Shown: piece after piece, positions 8,372 to 17,624 of the stretch
How the letters are laid out: each line of letters starts with the position of its first letter
Numbering within the stretch: position 1 is the first letter of the stretch
Assembly: GCA_963974055.1 (NCBI GenBank)
Contig: CAXBCP010000009.1
Coordinates: 1 to 64,000 of the forward strand
Length of the DNA: 64,000 nt
Direction of reading: 5' to 3'
DNA from: CAXBCP01 sp963974055
GTDB lineage: Bacteria; Pseudomonadota; Alphaproteobacteria; MPNO01; UBA830
The notes under the pieces: generated by a model
Database searches by the model: none
What the model was told of the DNA's origin: nothing
What the model saw: the letters and a program-made list of their open reading frames with translations, nothing else
Made by a program: the position numbers and the translations under genes

Positions 8372-9490
8372 ATGACCGACCGCCTTTATCTGGACTACAA
8401 CGCGACGGCGAAAATCCGCCCGGAGGTGATCGATGCGCTTGGCCAGGCGATGGCCCGCGTCGGCAATGCATCGTCGGTTCACGGCGCCGGCAGAGAGGCA
8501 CGGAAGTCGGTCGAGGACGCGCGGCGGAAGGTGGCGGCCCTCGTCGGCGCGGCGCCAGGCCAGGTCGTCTTTACCAGCGGCGGCACCGAGGCCGACAACC
8601 AGGTCATGCGGACGGCCGACCCGGCCCGGACCTTTGTCAGTGCGATCGAGCACCCGGCCGTCCTGGATGCCTGTCCCGGCGCGTACCGTGTGCCGGTTGA
8701 CGCCGATGGCGTGATCGCCCTGGATGCGCTCGATACCATGCTGGCGGCGGCCGACGCGCCGCAACTGGTTGCCCTGATGCTCGCCAATAACGAAACGGGC
8801 GTGCTGCAGCCGGTCGCGCAGGCCGCCGAAATCGCCCACCGCCACGGCGCAGCACTGCATTGCGACGCCGTGCAGGCGGTGGGGAAGATAACCGTCGACT
8901 TTGCAGTGCTCGGCGCCGACACGATGGCCCTGACCGGCCACAAATTCGGCGGTCCGCAGGGTATCGGCGCGCTGATTGTCAAAACCCCTGAAAGCGCGGA
9001 CTGCCTGATGCGCGGCGGCGGCCAGGAGCACGGCCTGCGCGGCGGCACGGAAAGCGTCGCCCATATCGTCGCCCTCGGCGTGGCGGCGGAGATCGCGATG
9101 AAACGGATGGACAGCTACGCTGCGCTGGCGGATATCCGCGATCGTATGGAAGCGCGTCTCCTTCAATCGACGCCGGGCATGCGGATCTTCGGCGGATCCG
9201 CCCCGCGCCTGCCCAACACGTCGAAAATGATGATGCCGGGCGTGACGTCCGAGACCCAGGTGATGGCCTTCGACCTTGCCGGTATCGAAGTCAGCGCCGG
9301 ATCGGCCTGTTCCGCCGGCCGGATCGAGCCACCCTACGTGCTGACAGCAATGGACGTTCCCGACCGCGAAGCGCTGTGCGCTCTCCGCGTCAGCCTGGGC
9401 TGGGATACCGCCGCGGAAGATATCGACCGGTTCATCGCCGAATGGACGCGGATTTTCGAGCGTGCCGGCGGCGCACCGGCGGCAGAGTAA
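8372..9490 (+). CDS. Cysteine desulfurase, NifS/IscS-like (class V aminotransferase)
   Basis: A 372-residue PLP enzyme. LYLDYNAT opens the fold, the PLP lysine is Lys191 in TGHKFGGPQG, and the active-site cysteine is Cys313 in SAGSACSAG. The short gap before the cysteine and the GSACSAG loop match group I (IscS/NifS) enzymes, which take sulfur from cysteine and pass it to FeS-cluster or tRNA thiolation partners. The 2Fe-2S ferredoxin follows after six bases, so this is a two-gene FeS unit. No iscU, iscA or suf genes are present in the window, so this may be an accessory desulfurase. The start ATG gives the expected MTDRLYLDYNAT. Confidence 0.92.
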   Translation: MTDRLYLDYNATAKIRPEVIDALGQAMARVGNASSVHGAGREARKSVEDARRKVAALVGAAPGQVVFTSGGTEADNQVMRTADPARTFVSAIEHPAVLDACPGAYRVPVDADGVIALDALDTMLAAADAPQLVALMLANNETGVLQPVAQAAEIAHRHGAALHCDAVQAVGKITVDFAVLGADTMALTGHKFGGPQGIGALIVKTPESADCLMRGGGQEHGLRGGTESVAHIVALGVAAEIAMKRMDSYAALADIRDRMEARLLQSTPGMRIFGGSAPRLPNTSKMMMPGVTSETQVMAFDLAGIEVSAGSACSAGRIEPPYVLTAMDVPDREALCALRVSLGWDTAAEDIDRFIAEWTRIFERAGGAPAAE

Positions 9491-9496
9491 AACAAC

Positions 9497-9823
9497 ATGA
9501 CAAAAGTTATTTTCGTATCCCCGGACGGCAGCCACACTGAAACGGAGGTCGCCGAGGGCACGTCAATTCTGCAAGCCGCTTGGGACAACAGGATCGATAT
9601 CGAAGGCGCCTGCGAAGGCTGCATGGCATGTTCCACATGTCACGTTATTGTGGACGCGGAACATTTCGACCTCCTGCCGGATCCCGGCGAAGAAGAGGAA
9701 GACCTGCTCGACCTCGCCTGGGGCGTTCGCCCGACATCGCGTCTGGGCTGTCAGGTCACGGTAACGAAGGTGCTCGACGGCATTCGGGTCACGTTGCCGT
9801 CGACCACGAACAACCAGATGTAG
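9497..9823 (+). CDS. 2Fe-2S ferredoxin, adrenodoxin/Isc type
   Basis: A 108-residue ferredoxin with the vertebrate/Isc-type cluster ligands Cys39, Cys45 and Cys48 (C-x5-C-x2-C) and Cys85 in SRLGCQVT. The sequence around the cluster is CEGCMACSTC, so there is an additional cysteine, Cys42, within the cluster loop where adrenodoxin-type proteins commonly have a non-cysteine residue. The C-terminus GIRVTLPSTT is typical of Isc ferredoxins, which donate electrons during FeS assembly. It follows the cysteine desulfurase by six bases. Confidence 0.92.
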   Translation: MTKVIFVSPDGSHTETEVAEGTSILQAAWDNRIDIEGACEGCMACSTCHVIVDAEHFDLLPDPGEEEEDLLDLAWGVRPTSRLGCQVTVTKVLDGIRVTLPSTTNNQM

Positions 9824-9851
9824 CCATAAGCCGAATGTCCCGGCGCGGCGA

Positions 9852-10172
9852 TCAGCGAAGCATGATGTCGGGCTGGATCGTGGCGTTCTGCATCTCGCAA
9901 AACACCGCGTCCCCGACCCGAATGACCGTCGGCCGTTCGTTCAGAACGTTAACGGTTGCCAGTCCGGTGCCGTCTTTCTCCAGGAATTCCACATCCTTGA
10001 CGTTCCGACGCTGGAAAATCACTTCGCCCTTCACAGCGGCAGCAGAAGTACAAACGAAATTGCACCCGCCCTGCAGACACGAAATGACGTAGCTCCACCT
10101 GACCTGCTGCTGGGCGGAGGCCTGAGACGAAACGGCGAAAACAAGTACGAAGACGAAGCAGAAAATTTTCAT
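9852..10172 (-). CDS. Small exported protein of unknown function
   Basis: A 106-residue protein with a clear signal peptide (FCFVFVLVFAVSSQASAQ, cleavage near residue 20). The mature part has four cysteines (in YVISCLQGGCNFVCTS and VFCEMQ), enough for two disulfides, and a hydrophobic/polar pattern of short beta strands. I do not recognise the family. AGGGAG stands eight bases before the ATG. It lies 35 bases after the MFS gene start region on the same strand and is convergent with the ferredoxin gene. Confidence 0.65.
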   Translation of the reverse strand: MKIFCFVFVLVFAVSSQASAQQQVRWSYVISCLQGGCNFVCTSAAAVKGEVIFQRRNVKDVEFLEKDGTGLATVNVLNERPTVIRVGDAVFCEMQNATIQPDIMLR

Positions 10173-10207
10173 CGAAGCGGCTCCCTATCAAACCTTGTCC
10201 CGGCACT

Positions 10208-11407
10208 TCAGCGCCGATGGCGTAGCAGAAATGGTATCATACCAACGACGATAACGAGAACTGCGCTGACGGAGACGGTCGCGGCCATCGGGACCGGGGT
10301 GCCATCGGCCGTGAACCCGTATATCTGCGTGAAGACCCCGGCGGCAAGCAGCTGAATGAATACTCCCACCCCGGCACCGGTCCCGGCGAGCGCGCCGGAT
10401 GCATTGATCGCGCCGGACTGCGCGTTGGGCAGCGAAATGCCCTGCGCCATGATCGCAAAATAACCGGGCAGAAATACGGTAAGCGGACTGACATGCCCGG
10501 CAAACAGGAAACCCGACTGAACGAGCGCGCTGACGGTCATCAGCAGGCTGCCTGCAAGCACCATCTTTTCCGGCGCGACCCGTCCCGCCAGCCGGCTCGA
10601 CAGCATAGATCCCGTCAGAAACCCTGCCGGGAAACACATGAAATACAGGCCGAATTCGGCGGCGGGCCGGCCGAGATAGTCGATCATCAGGAACGAACTG
10701 GCCGACGCCATCGTAAAGAACACGCCGGTGCTGAAGCCGGACTGAAAGACATAGGCGCTGAACTTGAGATCACCGAAAAGACGTGCGTAGTCCCGAAACG
10801 GCGCGAAACGGACCCCGCTCGCCGCGCGCTCGGTGTGGGTTTCGAACATGACCGCCCAGCACACCACCCCAAGAACGGCCCCGAACACCGTCGCCGCCGC
10901 AAGCACGGCGCGCCAGCCTGCGAAATCGACCAGCGCCCCGCCGACCGGTGTCGATATCATCGGGCCGAGCGCATAGGCCATCGTCAGATAGGAAATCACC
11001 TTCACGAGCTTGTCCGCGCCGAACACGTCGCGCGCAATCGCACGGGCCAGCCCAAGGCCGCCGCCGCCGCCCACCGCCTGCAATATGCGTCCCGCGATCA
11101 GCAGCCAGATGTTGTCCGCCATGGCCGAACAGGCCGCCCCCGCCACAAACAGCGCGATTGAACTCAGCAGGACGGGCCGCCTGCCGTACCGGTCGGAGAG
11201 CGAGCCGTAAAACAGCGACGCGAACGCCATCACAAAGAGCGGCACGCTGACCGTCAGGTTCACGATCGCTTCGGTGGTCGCGAAATCAGCCTTTACGCTG
11301 GGCAGCGCCGGCAGAAAAATGTGCAGGGACAAAGGCAGAAACGCCGTTGTCGCCCCCAGGACAATAATAAACAAGGGTCCGATTTTGCGGCCCGCGACGG
11401 ATGTCAT
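10208..11407 (-). CDS. MFS transporter, Bcr/CflA-type exporter
   Basis: A 399-residue, twelve-helix major facilitator protein. The Bcr/CflA drug-exporter signature is visible: ITTSVAG-like N-terminus, PALPSVKADF after helix 1, and the motif A region YGSLSDRYGRRPVLL between helices 2 and 3. Family members export bicyclomycin, chloramphenicol, sulfonamides or cysteine-like metabolites; the substrate here is unknown. It starts 43 bases after the purC stop on the same strand. No regulator gene is adjacent. Two further paralogues of the same family lie at 25301-27756. Confidence 0.87.
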   Translation of the reverse strand: MTSVAGRKIGPLFIIVLGATTAFLPLSLHIFLPALPSVKADFATTEAIVNLTVSVPLFVMAFASLFYGSLSDRYGRRPVLLSSIALFVAGAACSAMADNIWLLIAGRILQAVGGGGGLGLARAIARDVFGADKLVKVISYLTMAYALGPMISTPVGGALVDFAGWRAVLAAATVFGAVLGVVCWAVMFETHTERAASGVRFAPFRDYARLFGDLKFSAYVFQSGFSTGVFFTMASASSFLMIDYLGRPAAEFGLYFMCFPAGFLTGSMLSSRLAGRVAPEKMVLAGSLLMTVSALVQSGFLFAGHVSPLTVFLPGYFAIMAQGISLPNAQSGAINASGALAGTGAGVGVFIQLLAAGVFTQIYGFTADGTPVPMAATVSVSAVLVIVVGMIPFLLRHRR

Positions 11408-11450
11408 GTCAGCCGCCCGACCGGAGCAGCCGCTTTCCAGCGGCGCATCG

Positions 11451-12218
11451 TCACTGCATCGATGACGGGCCGGTCATGTCGCCGGGCGAGTTACTGTCGA
11501 GCAGGATACCGAGGCGCCGTGCGACCTCCTGATAGGCTTCCTCGACGCCGCCGAGATCGCGGCGGAACCGGTCCTTGTCCATGATCTCGTTGGTCGTCAC
11601 GTCCCACAGACGGCAGTTGTCGGGGCTGATTTCGTCGGCGAGGACGATCCGCATTTCGTCGTTGCTCCACCAGCGGCCGAATTCCAGCTTGAAGTCGACA
11701 AGGCGGATTCCGACGGCGAGGAAAACTCCGGTCAGGAAATCGTTCACACGCAGAGACATATGCATGATCTCATCCATTTCCTGGGGCGACGCCCAGCCGA
11801 AAGCGGTGATATGCTCTTCGGAGATCATCGGATCGTCCAGGTCGTCCGACTTGTAGTAATACTCGACGATGGACCGCGGCAGGGCCGTGCCTTCTTCAAG
11901 GCCGAACCGCTTGGCAATCGATCCCGCGGCAACGTTTCTGATAACGACCTCGACGGGGATGATTTCCACCTCCCGGACCAGCTGTTCGCGCATGTTCAGC
12001 CGGCGCATGAAATGCGTCGGAATGCCGATCGCGCTCAGCCGGGTCATCAGAAATTCGGATATCCGGTTATTGAGTACGCCCTTGCCGGTTATGATGCCTT
12101 TTTTCTTGTTGTTAAAGGCGGTCGCGTCGTCCTTGAAATACTGGACCAGAGTACCCGGCTCGGGACCCTCAAAAATGACTTTCGCCTTGCCCTCGTAGAT
12201 ACGTCTGCGGCGGGACAT
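11451..12218 (-). CDS. purC: Phosphoribosylaminoimidazole-succinocarboxamide synthase (SAICAR synthetase)
   Basis: A 255-residue PurC, the usual bacterial length. It joins aspartate to CAIR using ATP in de novo purine synthesis. Hallmarks are RIYEGKAKVIFEG at the N-terminus, the VVIRNVAAGSIAKRFG segment, LVDFKLEFGRW and ADEISPDNCRLWD with metal-binding acidic residues. The C-terminal YQEVARRLGILL is typical. GAGGCAGAG stands just before the ATG. No other pur gene is adjacent; purB is at 23959. Confidence 0.96.
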   Translation of the reverse strand: MSRRRRIYEGKAKVIFEGPEPGTLVQYFKDDATAFNNKKKGIITGKGVLNNRISEFLMTRLSAIGIPTHFMRRLNMREQLVREVEIIPVEVVIRNVAAGSIAKRFGLEEGTALPRSIVEYYYKSDDLDDPMISEEHITAFGWASPQEMDEIMHMSLRVNDFLTGVFLAVGIRLVDFKLEFGRWWSNDEMRIVLADEISPDNCRLWDVTTNEIMDKDRFRRDLGGVEEAYQEVARRLGILLDSNSPGDMTGPSSMQ

Positions 12219-12497
12219 ACTCTGCCTCGATTATCTGGAGATATAAGCACTCTGGAGTGTGCTCTTGCCGTTCAGATATAGCGATTTGGCCCGTCCGGTC
12301 AATGGAAGCTTTAAAGAATCGGGCCCGTTTCCGGCCCGGCGCCGAAAAACGCGCAACATCGGTATCCACGCCACATTATTTCCACAATCTCCCCGCAATT
12401 ATGGTCTATGAGCGTCCGGCTCAGAACCTCAACGCCCACTGGTCGGGACCATCGGCAGAATCCGACAGGGTCCGGGCAGAAGGACAGATCGCGCACC

Positions 12498-14045
12498 ATG
12501 AATGCAGACTACCCGGGTCCGGGACGACGCTCTTTTCTCTCCGGTATTTCATCCCTGTTCGCGTTCTCGGGCGCGGTTGCCGGCATCGGCGGCAGAGCCC
12601 TCGCGCAAGACACGCCGGATAGCGGTCCGTTTTCCCATGCGGACGTAATCGCCGCCGCACGGGCGCTCTCGGCGCGGACCTATGCGCCCCCGCCATCCGT
12701 GCCCGCCGCCCTCGGCAATCTGTCCTATGACAGCTACCGGCAGATCCGTTTCCGGAAAAACCGGGCGATATGGGGCAAGACGCCTTCAAAATTCTCGATA
12801 GAGCTCTTTGCGCCCGGGTTCCTTTACAAGCAGGGCGTCGACGTATCCATCGTCGAGAACGGTACCGTATTTCCGGCACGGATCGATGCAGACGCCTTCG
12901 ATGCACCGTCGCCCGACATCGGGGCGGTGCTTGCCGAGCTTGGAAAGTTTGCCGGTTTTCGGCTGCACTATCCGCTGAACCGCCCCGATTACCAGGACGA
13001 ATTCGTCGTGTTCCAGGGCGCGAGCTATTTTCGGGCGGTGTCGCGCAACCAGAATTACGGACTGTCCGCCCGCGGTCTCGCCATCGACGTCGCCGAACCC
13101 ACGGGAGAAGAATTTCCGGGCTTTCGCCGATTCTGGATCGAGCGCCCGTCGGCGCGGGCGCAAAGCATTGTCGTCCATGCCCTGCTCGACAGCCCCCGGG
13201 TTGCCGGCGCATACCGGTTCGGAATCTATCCCGGCAGTTCGACCGCGATGGACGTACAGATGACCCTTTTTCCGCGCGCGCCGCTAACGCATGTGGGCCT
13301 GGGGCCGCTGACGTCGATGTTTATGTTCGGCCCCGTCGATGCACCGGACAGCGACGACTACCGGCCCGCCGTGCACGACTCCCTCGGCCTCGCCATCGAG
13401 ACCGGCGCCGGGGAACGGATATGGCGACCGCTCAGCAATCCCCGCAGTCTGCAGATCAGCGGCTTTGTCGATCAGAATCCCAGGGGATTCGGCCTGATCC
13501 AGCGCGAACGCCGGTTCGGTCATTTTCAGGACCTCGAAGCCAGCTACCAGACCCGCCCGTCCGCGTGGGTATCCCCGCAGGGGAACTGGGGTCGCGGGCA
13601 GGTGGTTCTGGTGGAAATACCCTCGGCTTCGGAAACCAATGACAATATTGTCGCCTATTGGCGGCCGCAGTCGGCGCTGACACCGGGCACACCCTTTTCC
13701 GCGTCCTACCGGCTTTCCTGGCCCGACGACGCGCCGCCTGCCGCCGATACGGCGCGGGTGATCCGCAGCGCCTTCGGGCGCACGTTCGACGGCAAGCATC
13801 GCCAGGCCGTTATCGATTACGGCGCGACCGACGCGGCCCCGCCGGGCCGGATCCGGGCGGATGTCGGCATCTCGTCCGGCACGCTGGTCGAGACCGTGAC
13901 CCACCCCAATCCGGAAACCGGCGGCATCCGTGTCTTCGTCACCTTCGACCCCGGAAAAGCGGACCTTGTCGAATTCCGCGTTCAGCCCCGCCATCTCGGA
14001 CAGCCGGTCGGCGAAACCTGGCTGTACCGCTGGACCGCGACCTAA
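12498..14045 (+). CDS. opgG: Glucan biosynthesis protein G (periplasmic, Tat-exported)
   Basis: A 515-residue OpgG/MdoG protein needed for osmoregulated periplasmic glucan synthesis. The N-terminus carries a twin-arginine signal (RRSFLSGISSLFAFSG). The mature part shows the family pattern: LGNLSYDSYRQIRFR, SYFRAVSRNQNYGLSARGLA and the SSMF-like LTSMFMFGP segment, followed by the Ig-like C-terminal domain. I placed the start at ATG 12498 with AGGA upstream, since the longer frame from 12408 has no family similarity before this point. opgH follows after one base. The 279 bases upstream (12219-12497) hold no gene; they carry the divergent purC and opgG promoters. Confidence 0.92.
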   Translation: MNADYPGPGRRSFLSGISSLFAFSGAVAGIGGRALAQDTPDSGPFSHADVIAAARALSARTYAPPPSVPAALGNLSYDSYRQIRFRKNRAIWGKTPSKFSIELFAPGFLYKQGVDVSIVENGTVFPARIDADAFDAPSPDIGAVLAELGKFAGFRLHYPLNRPDYQDEFVVFQGASYFRAVSRNQNYGLSARGLAIDVAEPTGEEFPGFRRFWIERPSARAQSIVVHALLDSPRVAGAYRFGIYPGSSTAMDVQMTLFPRAPLTHVGLGPLTSMFMFGPVDAPDSDDYRPAVHDSLGLAIETGAGERIWRPLSNPRSLQISGFVDQNPRGFGLIQRERRFGHFQDLEASYQTRPSAWVSPQGNWGRGQVVLVEIPSASETNDNIVAYWRPQSALTPGTPFSASYRLSWPDDAPPAADTARVIRSAFGRTFDGKHRQAVIDYGATDAAPPGRIRADVGISSGTLVETVTHPNPETGGIRVFVTFDPGKADLVEFRVQPRHLGQPVGETWLYRWTAT

Positions 14046-14046
14046 C

Positions 14047-16182
14047 ATGACGGCGCCCAATACGCCGGCACTGCCGCCGGAGGCCGCGATCTCGATGCCG
14101 CGCCAACCGTTGAATGCCTGGCGCCAGCCGCCCCGAACCGGCGGGTCGCGGCGCGGGCGGTTCCGCCGGATGACCACCTCCGGCATACGGGGCCTGCTGG
14201 CCGCCGCTACCGGGGCATTGACCGCGTACGGAACATGGGAAATCTACGGCGTGATCGCCAAGGGTGGCGTGACGCCGCTTCAGTGGATATTCATGGCCGT
14301 ATTCGCACTGACCTTCGCGTGGATATCGTTCGCGGCGTGCCAGGCGATTGCCGGGTTTTTCCGTCTCCTGTGGCAGTATATTACCCCTCGCCGGCAACAT
14401 CCCGACGCGCCGCCGCTCCGCACTGCCGTTCTCTTACCCGTCTACAACGAAGAACCGGAGAGGATCGCCGCAGGCGTGCGCGCCATGGCGGCCGGGCTCG
14501 GCGCAAAAGCGCCGGGGCAATTTTCCTTTTTCCTTCTCAGCGATACAAACGCCCCCGACGCGTGGATCGGCGAAGAGGCCGTATTCGCGGCGTTGACCGA
14601 AGAAGCACTGCCGGAATGCCCGGTGTTCTATCGCCATCGCCGCGTCAACACCGAACGCAAGGCGGGAAACATCGCCGACTGGGTAGCCCGCTGGGGCGGC
14701 GCCTATGACGCAATGATCGTGCTCGATGCGGACAGCCTGATCGCGCCGGACACCATGATAGAGCTGGCCCGCCGCCTTTCGGCCGATGACAGCCTCGGGC
14801 TCATCCAGACGCTGCCGGGAATCGTTGCAGCGCGCAGCCTTTTCGGCCGCCTGCAGCAATTCGCCAATCGGTGTTACGGCCCGATCTTCGGCAACGGGCT
14901 TGCCGCCTGGCACGGCGACAGCAGCAATTTCTGGGGGCATAACGCGATCATCCGCACCCGAGCGTTTGCGGAATGCTGCCGGTTGCCCTGTCTGCCCGGC
15001 ACACCGCCGCTCGGCGGACATATTCTGAGCCACGACTTTGCCGAGGCGGCATTGCTGCGACGCGGCGGCTGGGGCGTCCGTTTCGATACCGACCTGAAAC
15101 ACAGTTTCGAGGAAGCGCCGCCATCGCTGATCGATGTGCTGGTCAGGGACCGGCGATGGTGCCAGGGCAACCTGCAGCACAGCCGGATACTTACCGCCCA
15201 CGGGATTCCGGTCGCCAACCGGTTGCACATGCTGTCCGGGATTGCAGGCTATCTCAGTGCGCCGCTCTGGCTGATGCTGGTCGCGGTGGGTCTCGCCCTC
15301 GCCGTTCAGGCCGCGTTGACCGACCCCGCCTATTTTTCGGGACCTTCGCTGTTTCCGGACTGGCCGGTTTTCGATTCCGAAAGGGCGGTCCGCCTATTCG
15401 TCATCGCGACGGCGATCCTACTGACGCCGAAATTTCTCGGCTGGCTCGCCGTCATGCTCAATCCCCGCCGGTGCCGGGATTTCGGCGGACCGGTATTCAT
15501 CACATTCGGTGTTGTCGCCGAAATCGTCCTGTCGGCCCTGTATGCACCGGTCATGATGATTACGCAGAGCCAGATCGTGTGGCAGATCCTGCGCGGCGGC
15601 GACAGCGGCTGGAAGCCGCAACGCCGGAACGGCGGCGGCATGACGGTCGCATCCGCCCTGAAAGCCCATTTCTTTCATGCCCTGGCCGGCGGCACGATCG
15701 CCGCAGCCGCCGTGTCGATTAACGAGGGGCTGTTCCTGTGGACCCTACCCGTGACCGGCGCACTGGCACTGGCGCCCGTTACGTCCTGGCTTAGCAGCAG
15801 CAATCGCATCGGCGCAGCCCTGTATCGCCTCGGCATTCTCCGAACGCCGGAAGAACGATCCAGCGCCCGACCCGACATCCTGAACCGTCGTGAAGATCGC
15901 CTGCACGCGGTGGACGCCTCTCCTCCCCATGTCCGGAATGCCCTTTCCATCCTTGCCGAAGATCCGGCGCTGAATGCCTGGCACCGGCGGCAACTGACGG
16001 ACATGCCTGACGACGACATCCTCGACCCGGTCCATTTTGTCGCCCGTGCAAAGGCCGGACACCAAACCGACGCGGTTCTTCTTGCCGCCTGGCTCACCCA
16101 GGACGAACAGATTGCACTGCTCCACGATGCGGACCTTGTCGGCGACCTGGCCCTGCCCAGCTTAAGGCTGCTGCGCGCCTGA
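14047..16182 (+). CDS. opgH: Glucans biosynthesis glucosyltransferase H
   Basis: A 711-residue inner-membrane family-2 glycosyltransferase that uses UDP-glucose to make the beta-glucan backbone. It has N-terminal membrane helices (GIRGLLAAATGALTAYG; FMAVFALTFAWISF), a cytoplasmic catalytic domain with VLDADSLIAP and SNFWGHNAIIRT, and the Q/RxxRW-type acceptor motif RDRRWCQGNLQ, then several C-terminal helices. The ATG at 14047 is one base after the opgG stop, which implies translational coupling. The frame can be read upstream into opgG, but that extension is an overlap artefact. The C-terminus is somewhat shorter than the gammaproteobacterial proteins. Confidence 0.92.
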   Translation: MTAPNTPALPPEAAISMPRQPLNAWRQPPRTGGSRRGRFRRMTTSGIRGLLAAATGALTAYGTWEIYGVIAKGGVTPLQWIFMAVFALTFAWISFAACQAIAGFFRLLWQYITPRRQHPDAPPLRTAVLLPVYNEEPERIAAGVRAMAAGLGAKAPGQFSFFLLSDTNAPDAWIGEEAVFAALTEEALPECPVFYRHRRVNTERKAGNIADWVARWGGAYDAMIVLDADSLIAPDTMIELARRLSADDSLGLIQTLPGIVAARSLFGRLQQFANRCYGPIFGNGLAAWHGDSSNFWGHNAIIRTRAFAECCRLPCLPGTPPLGGHILSHDFAEAALLRRGGWGVRFDTDLKHSFEEAPPSLIDVLVRDRRWCQGNLQHSRILTAHGIPVANRLHMLSGIAGYLSAPLWLMLVAVGLALAVQAALTDPAYFSGPSLFPDWPVFDSERAVRLFVIATAILLTPKFLGWLAVMLNPRRCRDFGGPVFITFGVVAEIVLSALYAPVMMITQSQIVWQILRGGDSGWKPQRRNGGGMTVASALKAHFFHALAGGTIAAAAVSINEGLFLWTLPVTGALALAPVTSWLSSSNRIGAALYRLGILRTPEERSSARPDILNRREDRLHAVDASPPHVRNALSILAEDPALNAWHRRQLTDMPDDDILDPVHFVARAKAGHQTDAVLLAAWLTQDEQIALLHDADLVGDLALPSLRLLRA

Positions 16183-16332
16183 ACCTTGCGCCGGCGGCAT
16201 CTGCGTCGCGTTCCCGCTCCCTGAATATCTCTATCCGGCAACAGGTCTGTGCAATTTTGTCGCATCATTCATTATGCAATTCATTCTTACTTGCACTTAT
16301 GCCCCGACGCAGATATGACCGATCAGTCCCAG

Positions 16333-16352
16333 TTGCGAATGCATTGCATTTG
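16333..16352 (+). promoter_or_regulatory. Putative Fur-type (iron) operator upstream of the LbtU/imelysin operon
   Basis: The sequence TTGCGAATGCATTGCATTTG contains the palindrome AATGCATTGCATT, close to alphaproteobacterial Fur boxes, which are built on TGCAAAT/ATTTGCA half-sites. It ends 51 bases before the ATG of the porin gene, a sensible operator position. A second A/T-rich TGCA-containing stretch lies at about 16266-16300. Assignment is by pattern and by the iron-related genes that follow. Confidence 0.5.
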
Positions 16353-16403
16353 TTTTTTTGGGATTTATTCAGCTATTTCAAATTCTTAGTACAGGGGCCC
16401 AGA

Positions 16404-17609
16404 ATGAAAACGACGAAACACAGAATAAAGGCCGGCATTTCCGCGCTCGCCATTTCGGCAGCTCTGCTTCCGTTCGGCGCCTATGCGCAGACCGGCGGCC
16501 CGACCGCCGATCAGCTTCTGGCGCTGATTCAGGCGCAGCAGAAGCAGCTCAACGAAATGAAGGCAGCACTTCAGAAAGCGCAGGCAAAAGCCGAAAAGGC
16601 CGCCGCCACGGCACAGGACGCCAAGGAAACCGCGCCGAAGAAGAGTCTGCTTCCCGATTATCTGTCGATTGGCGGCACGATCGAGATTGAGGCCACGGAT
16701 ACCGAGACATTCGCCAAATCGAACACCAGCGATATTACCCTCGCAACGGCGGAAGCGTTCATCGATGCCCGGCCGTCGGAATACGTGATGGGGCATCTTC
16801 TGTTCCTCTATGAGGACGACGGCACCGAAACCGTGTCGATCGACGAAGGGTATGCGGTTATCGGCAACACCGAGAAGTTCCCGCTCTTCGCGCAGGCCGG
16901 CAAATACGCGGTGCCGTTCGGTAATTTCGATACGGCGATGAGCAGCGACCCGCTGACCCTGAACATCGGCGAGGCCAAGGAAAAGGCCGCTATGGTCGGC
17001 GCGGAATGGAACGGGTTTTCGGTCAGCACCTATATCTTCAACGGCGACACCCAGAAAACGGCCGAAAGCAATCACATCGACCAGTTCGGTTTTTCGGCCG
17101 ACTACACCGGAAACGTCTCGGGCGCCGAATTCAGCTTCGGCGGCAGTTACATCAACAACATCGCCGATTCCGACGGCGTCACGACCGGCCTGGCCGGTGC
17201 ATCGACCGCATTGGCGAACTACGTGCCGGGCGTCGACGTTCACGGTGCGCTCACCATCGCCGGGTTCACGATCCGCGGCGCATACGTGACCGCGACCCGC
17301 GCCTTCCAGGTCGGCGAACTGGCCTTTAACGGCGCCGGTGCCGACATCGCTGCGTGGCATACAGAAGCCGCGTACACGACGTCCATCATGGACAGGGAAG
17401 TGACTTTCGCCTTTACCGTTCAGGGCACGGAAGAAGCACTCGCGCTCGGTCTCGCGGAACGCCGCATCGGCGGCGCCGTCACCGTCGGCGTCCTCGAACA
17501 TGCCGCTGTCACCGTCGAATACCTGCACGACGACGATTACGATACGTCCAAGGGCGGTACCGGCGCCACCGGGCATACCGCGACCGTCAAACTTGCCGTC
17601 GACTTTTAG
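16404..17609 (+). CDS. LbtU-family outer-membrane porin (siderophore/iron uptake)
   Basis: A 401-residue outer-membrane protein. It has a signal peptide (ISALAISAALLPFGAYAQ), then an amphipathic coiled coil rich in Ala, Gln and Lys (about residues 40-85), then a beta-barrel region with alternating pattern and the terminal aromatic residue (AVDF) typical of barrels. This layout matches the LbtU siderophore porin family. AGGGG precedes the ATG at 16404; the longer frame from 16257 runs through the operator and is rejected. It is the first gene of the iron cassette: two imelysins, a di-haem protein and a DUF1513 protein follow. Confidence 0.75.
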   Translation: MKTTKHRIKAGISALAISAALLPFGAYAQTGGPTADQLLALIQAQQKQLNEMKAALQKAQAKAEKAAATAQDAKETAPKKSLLPDYLSIGGTIEIEATDTETFAKSNTSDITLATAEAFIDARPSEYVMGHLLFLYEDDGTETVSIDEGYAVIGNTEKFPLFAQAGKYAVPFGNFDTAMSSDPLTLNIGEAKEKAAMVGAEWNGFSVSTYIFNGDTQKTAESNHIDQFGFSADYTGNVSGAEFSFGGSYINNIADSDGVTTGLAGASTALANYVPGVDVHGALTIAGFTIRGAYVTATRAFQVGELAFNGAGADIAAWHTEAAYTTSIMDREVTFAFTVQGTEEALALGLAERRIGGAVTVGVLEHAAVTVEYLHDDDYDTSKGGTGATGHTATVKLAVDF

Positions 17610-17624
17610 GAAAGGGCTGGATTC

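Noticed and set aside
8348..9535. 395-codon open frame on the minus strand
   Set aside because: Antisense shadow of the cysteine desulfurase gene.
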